From: Chlorops oryzae
Taxonomy: Eukaryota > Arthropoda > Insecta > Diptera > Chloropidae
NCBI GenBank assembly: GCA_020466095.1
Contig: CM035806.1
Location: 91,405,639-91,469,638 of the forward strand
Direction: 5' to 3'
DNA: 64,000 nt
The translations under genes were made by a program, and so were the position numbers. Numbering within the stretch: the first letter of the stretch is position 1; every line of letters starts with the position of its first letter. The notes under the pieces were generated by a model. It was not told where the DNA came from and searched no databases. It saw only the letters and a program-made list of their open reading frames with translations. This document shows, one piece after another, positions 53,359-63,892 of this stretch.

Positions 53359-54224
53359 GGGGCATTTCACGTCAAGTGTACCCGCTCAAAAAACTTTATA
53401 CCTGGGATTTCGATGAAACATTGCGGAAATGGTGCGCTATAAGAGTACATGAATTGTGGAAAAGGAGGAACAAAAATATTGACCAGGTGCCTAGATACAG
53501 GGTGTTAAACTTTCTGTCCTTTTTGTATTCAAAAAATTCTACGTCTCGCAAATTGGGAAATGAAAAAAATGTGATAAGGATTTTTATAGATTTTTGTCTG
53601 CTCTTTCCGAAAAAAAAATATTACAATTCCCAGAAATTATAATTGATGCACAAAAAAACGGTTTTTATTTTTATAAGCACTTTTTCGCCGAATGCGACAA
53701 TTTCAATATTTTTTAAAATAATTTAAAACGAAAACTGAACTTTTTCTCTATAAAATGACATCTTAAACAGGATGGGATCTCCAAAACTTGCAACTCAATG
53801 GAGGTGTAGAACCCAGCGCGACCCACGCGCCATGCACGCAGAGCCGCTATTCAGCTGTGGCTGCTGAACTTTTCTAGTTGATAAAGCTGAATAGCGGCTT
53901 CTGCGTGCTTGGCGCGTGGGTCGCGCTGGGTTCTACACCTCCATTGAGTTGTTAGTTTTGGAGATCCCATCCTGTTTAAGGTGTCATTTTATAGAAAAAA
54001 AAGTTCAGCTTTCGTTTTAAAATTATTTTAAAAAATATTAAATATCTCGCATTCGGCGAAAAATTGCTTATAAAAATAAAAACCGTGTTTTTGTGCATCA
54101 ATAATAATTTCTGGGAATTGTAATATTTTTTTTCGGAAAGAGCAGACATAAATCTTTAAAAATCCTTTATCACATTTTTTTCATTTCCCAATTTGCGAGA
54201 CGTAGAATTTTTTTGAATACAAAA
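53359..54224. repeat. Long near-perfect palindrome (foldback-like element) between copies G and H
   Basis: Arms 53521-53856 and 53885-54224 (about 336 and 340 bp) are reverse complements with few differences, around a 28-bp spacer. The innermost stem pairs GCACGCAGAGCCGCTATTCAGCT with its complement allowing small mismatches. A further 162 bp (53359-53520) on the left has no partner on the right, so the right arm is cut where copy H sequence begins. No coding frame is convincing. It may be a truncated foldback or MITE-type element. Confidence 0.85.
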
Positions 54225-55343
54225 GCTAACGGTCGTCTTGTTAAACGCGCGGATAACGCACAAAGAAAAGAGCGATAGCCAAAACGTTTTTGAGTGCAGC
54301 GACAAGTTAGTGAGTTCGAAGTGTTTTAAAACCGCTTTTAAGCGAATAAGGAGTGACGAAAAGTGCCTGATAGTTAAAAATTGTGAATGTTCAGAATTTT
54401 TACTATAAGATAGTGGAAAATTTTTTTTCGTGGAAGTGGGTGTACATGTTTTTCGTGCCCCACTGAACACCTTGCCTAAATTGTTGAAACAAAAAAAATT
54501 GTGAGACGTGTGCGCGAGCAAAGCAAGCCACATCGAACACCAAGAAAGTGGAAAAGTGCGACGGAATGTGTTGATTTCGGCCGATTAGTAATATTTTTCA
54601 AGCAGTGCTCGAAGCACGCTTAAAATTGAAAGCCGGAAGTTGCATTAGGTGCCGAAAGGTAGGCGTCCCTTAGGAGGCGAAAGTAGGCGTCCTTCTGAGG
54701 AGCCAGTGACAGTGCCTGAGATAAAATAGTGGGTCAGTGTCGACACTAAGTGTGTATCCGATACAAGTGTGTCGCGACTAAAAAAGTGTATCTGCTTAAA
54801 AAAAGGTGTCTCTGCTAATTTAGCGTACACACAAAGTGAGTAGACTAGTGTGGTGTGTACCTGGACTAGACTTCCTAGCCAGGACAAATAAAGTGCCCCA
54901 GTAGGGACAGTGTTAGTGATAAGTGGTCCCTGACTAGTCCAAAGTGGACTCGTCCCATAAGTGGTCCCCCAGGTGACCCGTAGGGGACAACCCCACTAGG
55001 GAAAATACTGGTCCGAAAATGGTCCCTTTTGGACCAGTTTTGAATATTGGTTTCAAACGAAAGCTCTTGCTTAGAGCAGTGCATTACTAGTGCCAAAAGC
55101 GGTGAGTGAGGCCAATAAGAGCCAAAAAAATCAAAAAAAAAGTGGTCTTTTAAGACCAGTTATAGTGTGCGAGCAACTCTGTGGCTAGCAAAGAGGCTAG
55201 CCCGGTTGGCTTTGCGAAGCAGCTTACAACTGCTAAGTGAGACGCGTAAGTGAGCTATTTGTTCAAAGAAAACACCTGTTACAGTGAGCCTGAACAAAAG
55301 AGTGTCGGTACAAGTGAACGAAGTGGTCCGAAGTGGACAAAAT
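54225..55343 (+). promoter_or_regulatory. 5' leader of LINE copy H
   Basis: Almost the same sequence as the leader of copy G, including the duplicated AGTAGGCGTCC segment and the GTGGTCC-rich region, but without the extra CATAAGTGGACTAGTCC unit. Confidence 0.7.
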
Positions 55344-56624
55344 ATGGCCCCAAAGCCAAAAAAAAGGGGGTACTAGTGTATCGGTGTCGGATGTAAGTCT
55401 GACAGATAAGGAGGACGTGTCTGAGGTCCAAATGTCGGTAGTTTCGTCGGATGCAGAGTCATCTGAAGCGCCATCGCCGAAACTAAAGCGCAAGACGGCG
55501 AAGAAGAAGCTTCCAGCGAGGAATAGACCGAGGGCTACTCCCACAGCAGCACCGCAGGTAAATCCCTTTTTCAGTGGTGAGGTGGACGCTACAGTTGCTA
55601 AGTCGAGTGCTGTGAAAAAGTCGGTGAGTGCCTTAGACTTAAGTATTGAATCGGTGGTTAAAGAAGTGGCTAGCATAAAGCAAGCTTTAAGCGAGGCTGT
55701 GGTTGCTGAAGGAATCGCACCTAAGGTGGCCTTGAGTGTCCTACACGCGGGAAACCGTTTCGAGACGCTCCTTATGGCGCTTGTTGACAAGGCTGCGCGG
55801 CTTGTAGAAAGAGTGAAATACGTGGCAAAAAGCTCTGTCCAACCAGCTGTTGTGGCTAGCGAAAGGCAACCCAGGCCTGTTGCTCGGAAGCCAGTTGAGA
55901 CGTGGTCGTTAGTCGTCAAGAGTAAGGACCCAAAGGTGACGCCAGCGGAAATAGCCACGAAGCTCAGAGAGGAAGTTGCGCCTGAACTGGGTGTCAGAGT
56001 TCACGACATCCGGCCGATACGAAGAGGAGGAGCGATAATAAGAACGCCATCTGCTGCAGAGCGTGAAAAGGTCTCGAAAAACAAAAAGTTCGAGGAGGTA
56101 GGCCTGCAAATTGAGCCTAACAAGGAGGGCGGAGAAACGGTCATAGTGAGAGACGTTCAGAAGAGAGTTAAGCCAGAGGAGTTCATGAACCAGCTCTATA
56201 AGAAGAACTTTTCGGATGTTGAGAGTTTGGAGAACTTTGGAAAGAGAGTCTCAACAACGAGCAAGCCATGGGAAGCTGAAGTGGGAAAAATCCATAATGT
56301 CAGTTTAGCGATGAGTGCTGAATTGGCAAAGAAGCTGAAGGATGCGGGGCGGTGCTACATTCTGTGGTTCTCGTGCCGGGTAGGAGCCAGGCAGGACATT
56401 GGATGTTTCCAATGCCTCGGTTTTGACCATAGGGTCGCTCAGTGCAAGGAGAAGAAGGATGTGTGTAGACGGTGCGGCTCAACAGGGCATATGTCCCGAA
56501 ATTGTGAACGCCCATCAAACTGCAGGAATTGTGCCTTTATGGGCAAACCAGCAGGGCACATCATGCTCTCGGAGATTGCCCGATCTACGTGGCGATTGTT
56601 GCTCGGAGAAACGCTCGACATTAA
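55344..56624 (+). pseudogene. LINE copy H ORF1, two frameshifts
   Basis: ATGGCCCCAAAGCC is followed by an A-run and G-run one base longer than in copy G, which shifts the frame near 55365. The main frame is then open over 400 codons with the same domain order as copy G and intact first knuckle (CFQCLGFDHRVAQC), CRRCGSTGHMSRNC and CRNCAFMGKPAGH. A one-base loss near 56572 shifts the last few codons. The equivalent stop is at 56622-56624. Confidence 0.85.
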
Positions 56625-56626
56625 TA

Positions 56627-59600
56627 ATGATGCACCTCATACAACTAAATTGTGGAGGGGACTATCTGGCGATGTGTGAGTTTGGGAGGACGATGAGAGA
56701 GAGGAGATGCGAATTTGGAATGGTGCAAGAACCATATGCAGTCCGTGACGCGCATAGCCAATATGCAATACGGGGACTTCCTGGTGGAATGAGAGTTTTC
56801 ACCAGTGGAAATGGTAAGGCGGCCAAAATCGTCGACGACGACACAATAACGTGCACCGAAATTCCTGCTGGCCCAAATGGCGTTTGCGTTCGAGTATCGG
56901 GACGTTGGGGAACACTAGTGTTGGTATCGGTGTACTGTGTCTTCAGTCAACCCCTGGAGCCTTATTTAAGCTACATCGATGAGGTTCTGCTACACGCTGG
57001 TAGCTCACCTGTCATCGTTTGCATGGACGCGGATGCTCAATCCTCAATGTAGCTCTCAAAATTCTCACAGAGCAATCTGGGAGCCGAGAACATCATTCGA
57101 GGCAATGAGATGGTGGAATGGCTGAGCTCGAGTAACATGCACGTGATTAATGAACCAAGTGAGTTCTACACGTTTAGTAGTCCCAATGGATGCAGCGATA
57201 TTGACCTGACTCTAGGAAACACGGTAGCCTGTCGCAGTTTCAATTTTAGTTGGCAGATACTTGATGGTTTCTCAGTAAGTGATCACAATCCAATACTTAT
57301 TGGAGCAGAAAGTATTCGCAGAAGAGGCGCAATACTACAAATGCCAAAATGGAGGACACGGCGAGTGGACTGGGAAAATTTCTCAAGTACCATCAACGAA
57401 GTATTTGCTGAACGAGATGAACAAAATTTTAGAGACTGCACGGCACAAGGTAAAACATTCTGTATGCACCAGTTGGTATCGGATGTCAGCGATTTGATAC
57501 TCCAAAGGCAGACTAGAAGAGTACGCTTTCAAGTTGCATGGTGGACTAGAGAGCTGACTGAACTTAGAAGATATGTTCGAAGACTGCGACAAAGATGGCT
57601 TAGAGCCCGTAGACAGAGTCATGATGCTACAGAGACTCGACTCCAGCAATACAGGGAAGCTCGGAATAGCTACAAAGCATGCCTAAAGCGGACGAAAAAC
57701 GAGGATTGGCGAAACTTCGTTAGTCAAAGAAGTGATGATCCATGGGGAGACGTATACCGGATCTGCAGAGGAAGAAGAAACACGGAGATCTCAGCTATAC
57801 GATGTGACGGATATCTACGTACAACGTGGAGAGAGTGCTTTGAAACTCTACTGGAAAATTTCTTTCCGTCGTCAGAGCGAGTTACAGCGGTATTTGGACC
57901 GGATTGTATACCCAACGACATCACGAGGGAAAAATTGAGTGAGAACATCCGTAGGGTAAGGTCGAAGGTCTCCACGGGTATTGACGGTGTAGCGGGAGAC
58001 ATGCTTAAGGCACTGTCGCAAGCCTTGCCCAATGAAGTACACGAAATGTACAATTGCTGCCTTCGAGAGGGCTGTTTCCCGACAGAGTGGAAAAACGCTC
58101 GAGTGATAGCACTGCTGAAATCACCGGACAAAATACGAACTGACCCTGCCTCCAACAGGGGAATCTCGTTGCTGTCAGTGTTTGGAAAAGTGCTCGAGAA
58201 GATTATGGTGGAACGGCTGCTGACTTTGATTGGTGGTGAATTTCATCAAAATCAATTCGGCTTCCAGAAGGGTCGCTCGACGGTAGATGCCTGGCTGCAT
58301 GTGCAACGCTGCGTTAGCGAGAGTACCAGAAAGTACGTGCTGGGTATTTTCGTGGATTTTAGAGGAGCATTCGACCATTTAGAGTGGGGTGCAATTCTCG
58401 CAAAACTGTGCGGAAATGAGCCTATGGCGGAGCTACTTTGCTGACAGAACTGCTACTGCTGTTTGCGACAGTGAAACGGTGAGCAGAAGCATTCGGCGTG
58501 GATGCCCACAAGGATCCATTTGTGGGCCATATATTTGGAACACCATGAATGACGAACTGCTTGATCAGTTGCCCTGAAAATTTGCAGCGTACGCAGATGA
58601 TATACTGCTCTTGGTGGAAGGAGTTTCGAGAGCGCGGTTAGAAGCCTCCGGAAGCGAACTAATGCAGATGGTTGAACATAGGGGCCTCAGTGTTGGGGTA
58701 GAAGTGTCTGCGCAGAAGAATCTCATGATGTTGCTCAAAGGCAGACTGCAGGCAACCCGACCGCTAGTTATACGAGTAAATGGCAACAGTTTGCGGTATG
58801 CGAAAGCAGTGCAATACTTAGGTGTTACAGTAGGAGAGAGGCTTAATTTCATGCCACACATAAAATCGCTGCGGCCGAAAATTGCGAGTGTTGCAGGCAT
58901 GATTGGCAGGATACTCCGTACGGACTGGGGACTCACAAAAAGGGCAGCTAGAACCGTTTACAATGGCCTGTTGCTTTCATGCGTAACTTACGCAACGCCG
59001 GTATGGTACAAAGCGGCATTGCAATCTCACGGGAAAAGAGAGGTTATGGCGTGCCAACGAGTGATGTTGTTGGCTTGCATATCAGTTTGCAGAACGGTAT
59101 CTACAGAGGCGTTGCAAGTGCTTGCTGGTGTCTACCCTATAGACTTGGAGCTACGAAAGAGTGCTGTTATGTACACACTGCGTAAAGGCTTGCAGTTAGA
59201 CGCGAGTGACTTACTAGCGGAAACAGATGTCACACAATTATCCACCAAAGGACTTAGGGACCAAATTCATGCAGAAATGCAGCGAGAGTGGAGACAGCGA
59301 TGGCAGAGCAGTGTATCTGGTCGAATGACACATGCCTTTATACCGAATGCGACGTTTGTGCTGATGAACCCTGAGTTAAAATTCACTCTGCTGACTGGAT
59401 TTATCCCAACAGGGCACGGCTCTATTGGAGAGTTTCTTAAGAAACGACGACTGGCACAGTCGGAGGCATGTTTATGCGGAGAGCCGATTGAAAGTGTAGT
59501 TCACATATTGTGTGAATGTGAAAACTACCGCTCTTTTAGAAATATGGAAGGCATGAATATTTCGCAAGAAAATGGCACCTGGGACTTCAAAAGAGTAATA

Positions 59601-59714
59601 CAAAGCACGGAAAGCTTTACTGAATTGCAGCGTTTTGCAGCAATGGCTTTTAAAAAGAGAAGAGAACTGCATCAAACATCGGCAGATGAGCAGAGTGGCA
59701 ACCAAGATGAATAG
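56627..59714 (+). pseudogene. LINE copy H ORF2, three lesions shared with copy G
   Basis: It starts 2 nt after ORF1. It is open to TAG at 57050-57052 (after DADAQSSM), then open 57110-58444 through INEPSEFYTF, SDIDLTL, SDHNPI, VRSKVSTGIDG and FVDFRGAFDHLEW. The frameshift near 58420 and TGA at 58575-58577 are as in copy G. The remainder to 59714 is open: KFAAYADDILLL, GERLNFMPH, VCRTVSTEALQVLAG and CLCGEPIESVVHILCEC. With only three breaks it is one of the less damaged ORF2s. Confidence 0.87.
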
Positions 59715-60323
59715 ATGTACAGCCTGATCAGAGTGCTAAGTCTGAGAGTCGACAATTTGGGTCGCACGCTGGGCTGCCAACACTCATTAATGTTGGTAGG
59801 GCCATACTTAGGTATGGCCTGAACGGTCATCATACCGAGTGGTCTGGAACTAAAAATGGTAGCACATAATGTATATTATGTATATTTGCATGTTTTTACA
59901 TGTACTTATGCAATATATATTATATGTACGAGCTTCGACCTGAGAGTAAAATCGGGTACTACGGGAGACCTGGATTGCCCAGTCCGGTCAGTTGTGGTTG
60001 GCCCCCTTGTGGGAGATCGTAGTGGCTGTGGTTGGAACCCAAATATACGCGGGTACAGCTTTTTTAGGCTGGGTGTGGAGTTGCACTTAATCAACCGGGT
60101 GCTGTGACCCTACGCGCATGCAGAGGTTTAGATAGGCCTCGGCCCCCACCAGAGGTGAAAGGTGTCCAGACAACACCGATCAATCTGGGACATGAGGTAG
60201 GGTTATACCTTGGGGTTATTGGTGCTGATACATCGTATCAGCCCGCGCTTCGGGCGCCGTGACTCAAAGCACTCACGTGTGGAGCCACGTACACCCACTA
60301 AGGACTCTGTCCATATCTTCTCA
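59715..60323 (+). other. Type-2 3' UTR of LINE copy H
   Basis: About 0.6 kb, complete. It contains the UUAG hairpin (59791-59808), a GTGGCTGTGGTT block, and hairpins GCTGATAC/GTATCAGC and GCGC/GCGC near 60225-60255, and ends GTCCATATCTTCTCA without poly(A). It is very similar to copy B despite different ORFs. Confidence 0.8.
59791..59808 (+). promoter_or_regulatory. Type-2 3'-UTR hairpin, copy H
   Basis: GCCATAC/GTATGGC stem around TTAG, as in copies B and G. Confidence 0.75.
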
Positions 60324-61221
60324 CTCGAGTTTGAACAGTCGCAGCGAACGGTCGTCTTGTTTAACGCGCGGATAACGCACAAAGAAAAGAGCGATAGCCA
60401 AAACGTTTTTGAGTGCAGCGACAAGTTAGTGAGTTCGAAGTGTTTAAAACCGCTTTTAAGCAAATAAGGAGTGACGGAAAGTGCCTGATAGTTAAAAATT
60501 CTGTGGAAACATAGTGGAAAATTTTTTTCGTGGAAGTGGGTGTACATGTTTTTCGTTCCCCACGGAACACCTTGCCTAAATTGTTGAAACAAAAAAAAAA
60601 TAGTGAGACGTGTGTGCGAGCAAAGCAAGCCACACCAAGAAAGTGGAAAAGTGCGACGGAAAGTGTTGATTTCGGCCGATTACTAATATTTTTCAAGCAG
60701 CGCTCGAAGCACGCTTAAAATTGAAAGGCGGAAGTTGCATTAGGTGCCGAAAAGTAGGCGTCCCTTAGGAGCCGAAAGTAGGCGTCTTTCTGAGGAGCCA
60801 GTGATAGTGCCTGAGATAAAATAGTGGGTCAGTGTCGACACTAAGTGTGTATCCGATACAATTGTGTCGCGACTAAAAAAGTGTCTCTGCTTAAAAAAAG
60901 GTGTCTCTGCTAATTTAGCGTAGACACAAAGTGAGTAGACTAGTGTGGTGTATACCTGAACTAGACTTCCTGGCCAGGACAAATTAAGTGCCCCAGTAGG
61001 GACAGTGTGAGTGATAAGTGGTCCCTGACTAGTCCAAAGTGGACTAGTTCCATAAGTGGTCCCTAAGGTGACCCGTAGGGGACAACCCCACTAGGGAAAA
61101 GCCCATCCGAAAGTAGTCCCAATTGGACCAGTTCAGTTTTTTTGGTGCCAAACTAAAGCTTGTGAATCTGACAGTACGAATTTAATAGCAAAAGAGCAGC
61201 AAAAGTTCTGATAAGACAGAA
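60324..61221 (+). promoter_or_regulatory. 5' leader of LINE copy I
   Basis: It starts CTCGAGTTTGAACAGTCGCAG and is close to the leaders of G and H up to about 61130. It then has its own sequence before ORF1. Confidence 0.7.
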
Positions 61222-62466
61222 GTGGCTACGAAAGCCAAGAAATTCGGTGCAACTGTTTCGATGTCAGATGTAAGTTTTAACCGACAACGAGGACTTCGAA
61301 GAGGCAAAGACGTCTAGGGCGTCGACGGATACGGAGAACACCGAGCAACCTTCGCCTAAACTTAAGCGGAAGACTGCGAAGAAGAAACTTACCCTGGCTG
61401 AAGTTGCTGTTGCTGTTGAAGGAGATGGTAACCCGAAACCGAAAGGAAATAGGGTAAGTGAAAAAGAAAATCTATCGCTTGAATGTATTATTGGAGCCAT
61501 GGGAGAGATTAAAGAGGCGCTAACAACGGCTGTAGTGAGCAAGTCGGTTGATCCCGATGTTGGAAGAAAGATTCTCCAGGTGGTTAAGAGATACTAGGGG
61601 TTAATCTTGAAGATGGTGGACAAAACAGCTCGTTTGGAAGAGAAGCCAAATGTCAAAAAAGAAGAGCAGTTCGCAGCACCAAGGTTACCAGCAGAATCCG
61701 CAGCGCCAAAAGGACCTTTAAAAAAGGCAGTTGAAACCTGGGCACTCGTAGTCAAAAGCCAGAATCCAGAGGTGACTTCGGAGCAAATAATAGAAAAAGT
61801 CCGTAACGAGGTTGGACCCACGCTAAATGACGTCAGAGTTCATGATCTGAAGCCGGTTAAAAGAGGTGGTGCTGTCATCCGTACACCATCAGTGGCCGAA
61901 AGGGAGAAAATTGCGCAAAATCCGAAATTTAAGGAGGTTGGACTGGAAGTCTCCATCAATCCTGAAAGGGGAGAGATTGTGACGGTAAAAGATGTCCCAA
62001 CTCAGATATCCGTAGATGAATTTATGGAGGAACTATATAAGAAGAACTTTAAGGAGAAAATAAGCCCAGCCGCCTTTGAAAGTGGAGTCAAAATAAGGTG
62101 CAAGCCCTGGGAGCCTAAAGTTGGAGGCTCATAAATGTGTCTCTTGAGATGAACTCGGAACTAGCAATAATGCTCACTGACTGTGGCCGCTGTTACATAA
62201 AATATTTTTGGTTTCGGTTAAATAATCCAAACACGTTGATCGGATGCTACAGATGCTTGAGTTTTGACCACCGGGTTGCCAACTGTAAAGTGGAGCAGGA
62301 GATTTGTAGACGATGTGGTGAACATGGACACGCTGAACGGGCATGTAAAAACGCTCTGAAGTGCAGAATTTGTGAGTTCAACGGTAAACCGGCGAATCAT
62401 CACATGTTTTCTGAGTCATGTCCGATATATGGAGTGTTGCTTGCACGAAGAATGGCCCGCCATTAG
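61222..62466 (+). pseudogene. LINE copy I ORF1, start lost and several breaks
   Basis: The start reads GTGGCTACGAAAGCC instead of ATG. VSMSDV is followed by a one-base gain. A TAG near 61595 and a TAA at 62132-62134 interrupt it. The middle (61607-62131) has MVDKTARLEE, ETWALVVKSQNPEVTSE and VRVHDLKPVKRGGAVIR. The knuckles are all canonical: CYRCLSFDHRVANC, CRRCGEHGHAERAC and CRICEFNGKPANHHMFSESC. The stop is TAG at 62464-62466. Confidence 0.83.
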
Positions 62467-62467
62467 T

Positions 62468-63892
62468 ATGGAGTACATCCTCCAACTAAACTGTGGTGGT
62501 GGCTTCGGGGCAACAGCGGAGATGGGTAGAATGATGCGAGTGAAGAGGTATTGCATTGGTTCAGGAGCCCTTCTCTACAGAAATTTAGGGCAGGAAAAAA
62601 ATATTGGGCTTGCCGGGAGAGATGCGAGTTTATGCTGATACCAGATGCAAGGTGGCAATAATTGTTGACGATAGCAGCCTAAACTGCGTAGAAATTCCAT
62701 GTGGCAACATGGGTTGTTGCGTTCGAATTAGCGGTGCTTGGGGAGAAATATTGGCGATATCAGGTTACTGTCAATTTAGTGAACCAATAGAGCCATATCT
62801 GCAATACCTTGATGAGGTCCTGCTGCTAGACAGCAGGTCACCTACCATCATTGGGATGGACGCGAATGCGCAATCGCCTCTATGGCACTCTAAAATATCT
62901 CAGAGTGCCCTTAGAGCGCAGAGCTACGCAAGAGGAGAGGTGCTCTCGGAATGGCTTAGTGGGAAGAATTTATTTGTGCTAAATGAACCCAGTGATTCGT
63001 ACACGTTTAATAGCACAAATGGTGCCAGCGACATTGACATCACGCTTGCAAACACCATGGCACTGAAAGGAATGAGTTTTTCGTGGACGGTCATGGATTG
63101 TCTCTCACTAAGTGACTACAACCCAATTAAAATTCAAATCGGATATCAAGAGCCTATTCGCCGACAGTCTGATGTCCTTAAATGGAGGCCTATACGTGAC
63201 ATGTCCCACTACGAAGATGAGATCCGACAATATGCTGGGGTTAATTTGCCTATGGCTGAATTTAGCCAGACTGATCCGATCCAAAAAGTGGAACAGATAG
63301 CAACGATGCTCGCGTGTATAAATGACAGATCTCTGGGCAGGCAAACAAATATGGAACGGCAAAACTGTGTGTGGTGGACTCCAGAACTGACGGAAATGCA
63401 GAGACTGCTAAACCACAAACGTAGAAGACTGCAAAGAGCACTCAGAAGCCAAAGTGATACGGTGAAAGAAAGAACAGAGCAATATACACAAACCCGAAAC
63501 CAGTACAAGTCGCTGATACGGCGAGCAAAAGAAGAAAACTGGAGACAATTTGTATCCAGCCGAAACAGCGACCCTTGAGGGGAAGTCTATAGAGTCTTTC
63601 AAGGCAAAAGAGGAAGATGTCTTGCAACTTCGTGTGCCATGAAGACGCAAACCAACACTGAAACAACATGGCAAGGATGTGCTACCGTACTGCTGGAAAA
63701 ATTCTTCCCGATTGCAGAAATGAATGATTCCGTTTATGGGCCAGATCCAATGGCTGGACAGCTTTCCGTAAGTGAAATCGACCATGGTATTTCCAGGATA
63801 AGATCCAAAGCTGCGACAGGAAATGACGGAATCACAGGAAGTATGATGAGAGCTCTATGGAAAGCCATCCCAGCGCAGATGTGTGATATTGT
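62468..63892 (+). pseudogene. LINE copy I ORF2, endonuclease and start of RT
   Basis: It starts 1 nt after ORF1 (MEYILQLNCGGG). A frameshift near 62590 damages the QEP segment. It is open 62604-63575 with GMDANAQSPLW, LNEPSDSYTF, SDIDITL and SDYNPI (His of SDHN replaced by Tyr). TGA at 63576-63578 and a frame change follow. Finally RSKAATGNDGITG and MMRALWKAIPAQM appear before truncation near 63892. Confidence 0.83.

Larger units (their letters stand above)
54225..60323 (+). mobile_element. R1-clade-like LINE copy H, near-duplicate of copy G
   Basis: It begins GCTAACGGTCG, lacking only the first ~20 bases of the leader compared with copy G. ORF1, ORF2 and a complete type-2 3' UTR follow. Copy I starts directly after TCTTCTCA. 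Confidence 0.87.
60324..63892 (+). mobile_element. R1-clade-like LINE copy I, 3'-truncated
   Basis: It has a leader (60324-61221), ORF1 and ORF2 up to the first RT blocks. At about 63892 the sequence changes to unrelated DNA that reaches the window edge. Confidence 0.83.
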
